NCBI GenBank assembly: GCA_037447655.1
Contig: JBBHKE010002319.1
Coordinates: 91,829 to 155,828, forward strand
Direction of reading: 5' to 3'
Source: Zygnema cylindricum
Lineage: Eukaryota; Streptophyta; Zygnematophyceae; Zygnematales; Zygnemataceae
Length of the DNA: 64,000 nucleotides
Positions within the stretch are counted from its first letter, which is position 1, and each line of letters begins with the position of its first letter. This document shows positions 60,930-64,000 of this stretch, piece after piece. The notes beneath the pieces were generated by a model. It searched no databases. It saw only the letters and a program-made list of their open reading frames with translations, and was not told the DNA's origin. Made by a program: the position numbers and the translations under genes.

Positions 60930-62119
60930 GACGTAGAGGATTAAAAGGAAAGAGGATACGCTCATCGAGACCCGACAACTCAATTTGTTCCATTTGCGAC
61001 GAAGATATTCGACACTTTGGTCAAGTCCTTTGACGATTTCTTATGTAACTGTGCTCGAAGAACATTTAAATCCAAATGTCTAGGAGTCCCCCACTGAGCG
61101 TTATCATTGCTTATACGGTCACCGTGTACTAAGTACCATTCACCGAGCGTAAGCAACGATTCTCCTCCAACTAAGCACGGTGACATATGCCATGAGGGGC
61201 CTCCCAAATCTCGACAATATTTCTAGCTTGTTTGTAGGTATTCATCCATGGTAGGTTTTTTCTTTTTGTGGGTAGTCATCTTTGGTACACCGCCAATTGT
61301 TATTAGCGTACAGGTTTCTTTAGCGTATAGGAATAATTACCGTTATTAACGCTAATTGGGAATATGGAAATTTTCAAAGAAATCGTTTACTCTAATTAGG
61401 AATTAGGGTTTTTTTTTAAATAGTATGGATAATTCTATTTGAGAATTTGAGAAAAAAAAAGCGGGAACGAATTAGCGTTCAATACGCTAATAGCGATTGG
61501 CGGTGTAGTTCGACTTAGTTTTTTTGGCTACTTGTTTTTGTTAGCGTTGTCTTGTTTATTCAGTCTCTATGCCTTTTGGCTATTTTCTGTTGACTCTGTG
61601 AACCCTGTTAAAGTTTTTTTTTTTTTTAACCCCTTTTTGTACTCAGATAGCAAGTTTTGCAATGAAGATTATTCACCTTTCGCAAAATTTTATTTTCCAC
61701 TCTATTTAATTTTCGTAATAAACGGTAAGAGACCGTTAACAGTCGGCCGACGGACTTGGCGCCGTGCGTCGCATTTCACGGACGAACTTTTGCCCGCGTG
61801 TCGCTCAAATCACGAATACATTGACTTTTGGCCGTTTGGGCGACAAACACTTGACAGCCGTCCAATTCTTAACTCGTTGTCCGAGTACTTTAACATTTTT
61901 AGTACGAAAAAATATATTCAATGGGCGTAATTTAATCGTGTGTGCGCCTAATACCTTCCTTACCTATAATAATTTGATTGTACATCCTTTTTCAGAAATT
62001 ATGGAACAGTTTTTTTCAACGTTTACATCATCACGCTAACATCATTTGTGCAGCTGCCTTCAATTCTTAATCTCACATACGACATTCATCATTTACATCA
62101 TTCTTTTTTGACCTAAATC

Positions 62120-62120
62120 C

Positions 62121-62168
<48 letters not shown>
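62120..62168 (+). promoter_or_regulatory. (CT)n tract just upstream of the 62211 start codon
   Basis: CT-rich tracts close to start codons are common in plant 5' leaders. The tract lies about 45 bp before the ATG. No TATA box is certain. Confidence 0.5.
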
Positions 62169-62171
<3 letters not shown>

Positions 62172-62210
62172 CTAAAATCAGGATCTGCCCTGTGGTTGGT
62201 CGCATCCAAG

Positions 62211-62388
62211 ATGTTTTCCTCTCGGGCAGCTCGGGCAGTTGTTAAAACTTTCCCGGGCAGGCTGCTGGCCAATCCCGTTGCGCCACGTGGCATTCAGGGA
62301 GCTGCCTATCCTGCATTCAACAGAGCCTTTAGCCCAAACAAAGATTCGGAAGATAATTATTGTTCTGAACCATTATTCTTTAAAAGAA
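62211..62388 (+). CDS. First exon of an unidentified gene, probable mitochondrial presequence; continues beyond window
   Basis: ATG (62211) opens a 59-codon exon that begins MFSSRAARAVVKTFPGRLL: arginine-rich, with an amphipathic pattern typical of mitochondrial targeting, and no acidic residue in the first 40 or so. The best donor is A|GTACGT at 62389. GC content is higher than around it, as for the other real exons here. The mature part is not in the window, so the product cannot be named. Confidence 0.55.
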
Positions 62389-64000
62389 GTACGTTCTTTA
62401 ATCGTTTATGTTGTTATTTTAACATCCAGGGTTTTTTTAGGGTTCGTACGCCATTTTTTAGGCTGTGTTTTTTTAGTTTTGTGTTTTAGGTTTTTTTCTT
62501 CTTGTAGGTTTTGCGTTTTCAGGTTTTGTTTTTTAGGTTTAGTCTTTTTAGGTCTTTGGTTAGGTTTCTACTTGGTAAGGTTGCTTCATCTTCTGCTTTT
62601 TCTTTTTGTTGTTAACCTATCTGATTTCCTTTTTTAATTTATTTTTAATGCTGCTGTTTATCTAGCTAGTTTAGGGCTAAAATTCGTTGTATCTTCTTTT
62701 CCTTTTTCTTCTGGTTTTACTGGATCCTTTTTCAATTGTTTCCTTTTGTGACTCTTTTTTTCAAAGAATTTTAGGTAATCCTTATAGGATTTGAAACACT
62801 GAATGAAAAGTACGAACTCACAGTGTTTGTACTTCTGAAAAAATACGAACTTTTGGTTTATCTGTGGTGTACTGTCGTACATACGGCGATTTGAACACTA
62901 ATGCAATGCTATATTGCGTCCAACGGAAATCAAAACATTTTGTAAATTATTTCCTACAGTCGCAAAATGAAAATCCTCTCTAGCCATCGTTTTCTTCTTT
63001 TGACGGCTCTCCGTCACTCTTGTCTTTCTATAGATTTACAAACTCCCCCTCTTTTTTTGAAAACATTTGGCCCGAACAATGGTTTTGGTGTGACCTGTCC
63101 AATGACACCTTAATAATTGCGATATTTGGAAATCGACTTCGTACTAAAACTCGTACTTTTTGTACTTTGTACGAACTAATTTTAGTTTTTGTACTGAGTA
63201 TGAACTAATCGGTGTGTACAAACTAATTGTATTTTTCATACTATGTACGTATCAACCGGATTTTTTGTGCTCAAAACAGTAGTATGATAGTAGTTTTGTT
63301 CACTGATTTGAAATGGTAACGATGACATAAATTTACCTTGTTTATGCCTGTTTTTATTTTGATTTACATTCCTTTCTGCTTTATTTTGGTTTTTTTTTCC
63401 GCTTTTTGTTGTTGTTATGTATATTGCCTTTTTTTAATATTTAAGGGGTAAGAAGTGGCGTGGATGTCACTTTTTGTCCAACAATTTAATTGGTTTAGGG
63501 TTAAGAATTGTGTGAATTTGGGGATTCTATCTTTGGAGTGTGTCTATTTATTTCCTTTTCTGTAGATCCTTTTTTTTTTTTTTTGGTTGCGGCTTTTGGA
63601 CTTGAATCAATCCTAAGGCAATTTAAGGTTTTCTATTGAAAGTCTTAGGGATTTCTTACAAGCTTGTTTCTAAAATGCCATTTGTAACAAATTGTGTTGC
63701 AAAAAAGAAAAAAATATTAATAAATAAATATTGGTCATATTTCCTTCCTATCCTTAAATTGGCTCTGTTCAAATTTGTATGATATTTGAAGTGATAATAT
63801 CAAGTTAATGTTTTAATTGGTAACATTAAACTTGACAATATTTGAAGTAACAGATTAAATTTGGTAATACACTTAGTGAAATACGTTAGTTAAAACCTTA
63901 CTCTGGGCCTTGACTGGTGGGTCTCCTCCTCCTCCTCTCCTCCCTCCTTTCCTCCCTCTATTCTGTTCCCCTCCTCCCTCCCCTCTTCTCTCCTTCCGTC
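62389..64000 (+). other. Probable first intron of the 62211 gene
   Basis: T-rich. GTAC-rich short repeats (ACGAACTAATT, TACAAACTAATT) at 63150-63250, and another pyrimidine-rich CCTCC tract at 63924-64000. No exon recognised. Confidence 0.4.

Larger units (their letters stand above)
58284..62193. repeat. Segmental repeat B, uninterrupted
   Basis: Partner of 33954-45652 without the solo LTR and the Copia element; holds both empty target sites (58365-58369, 59235-59239). Its right end is the promoter and leader of the exon at 62211. Confidence 0.93.

Overview
The window is nuclear DNA of a green plant, most likely a streptophyte of algal, bryophyte or other early-diverging grade. Three genes support this: a kinesin-14 of the KCBP (calmodulin-binding) type, a chloroplast-type Obg GTPase, and a plant-type Mpv17/PMP22 protein. 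All have short GT-AG exons and AT-rich introns of about 0.1 to 1.9 kb. A retrotransposon primer-binding site matches plant initiator tRNA-Met. The species cannot be named from the sequence.

Layout. 1-7986 (+): the 3' 14 exons of a KCBP gene (end of FERM, coiled coil, motor, calmodulin-binding helix); its 5' end lies outside the window. 9700-18189 (-): a complete seven-exon ObgC gene, convergent with KCBP. 15641-25183: a young tandem duplication that copied ObgC exon 1 with its donor site, giving a second intact 611-codon exon at 21958-23792 without the GTPase exons. It also carries terminal-inverted-repeat elements: a head-to-head composite at 18722-20215 and a single copy at 24382-25183. 24085-28985: a further diverged repeat pair, one member of which keeps the empty insertion site of the 24382 element. 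30500-31916: decayed Ty3/gypsy pol. 31917-35346: a mosaic of a 1.3-kb LTR family and a piece of the local Copia family. 36215-42671: a complete but coding-dead Ty1/copia element on the minus strand with 5-bp target-site duplication and a half-tRNA primer site. 42677-45652: the right part of a segmental repeat whose uninterrupted partner is 58284-62193. 48172-52630 (-): a complete five-exon Mpv17/PMP22 gene, including a 40-nt exon. 54733-55494: another TIR element. 62211-62388 (+): first exon of an unidentified gene, probably mitochondrial, whose promoter and 5' leader make up the right end of the segmental repeat.

The genes do not form a pathway. KCBP acts on microtubules, ObgC in plastid ribosome biogenesis, and the Mpv17 protein in an organelle membrane. 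The main interest is structural. Paralogous empty sites inside the window prove three separate insertions and their target duplications. The exon-1 duplication places a second possible first exon upstream of ObgC. Nearly every ObgC and Mpv17 intron carries its own private minisatellite.
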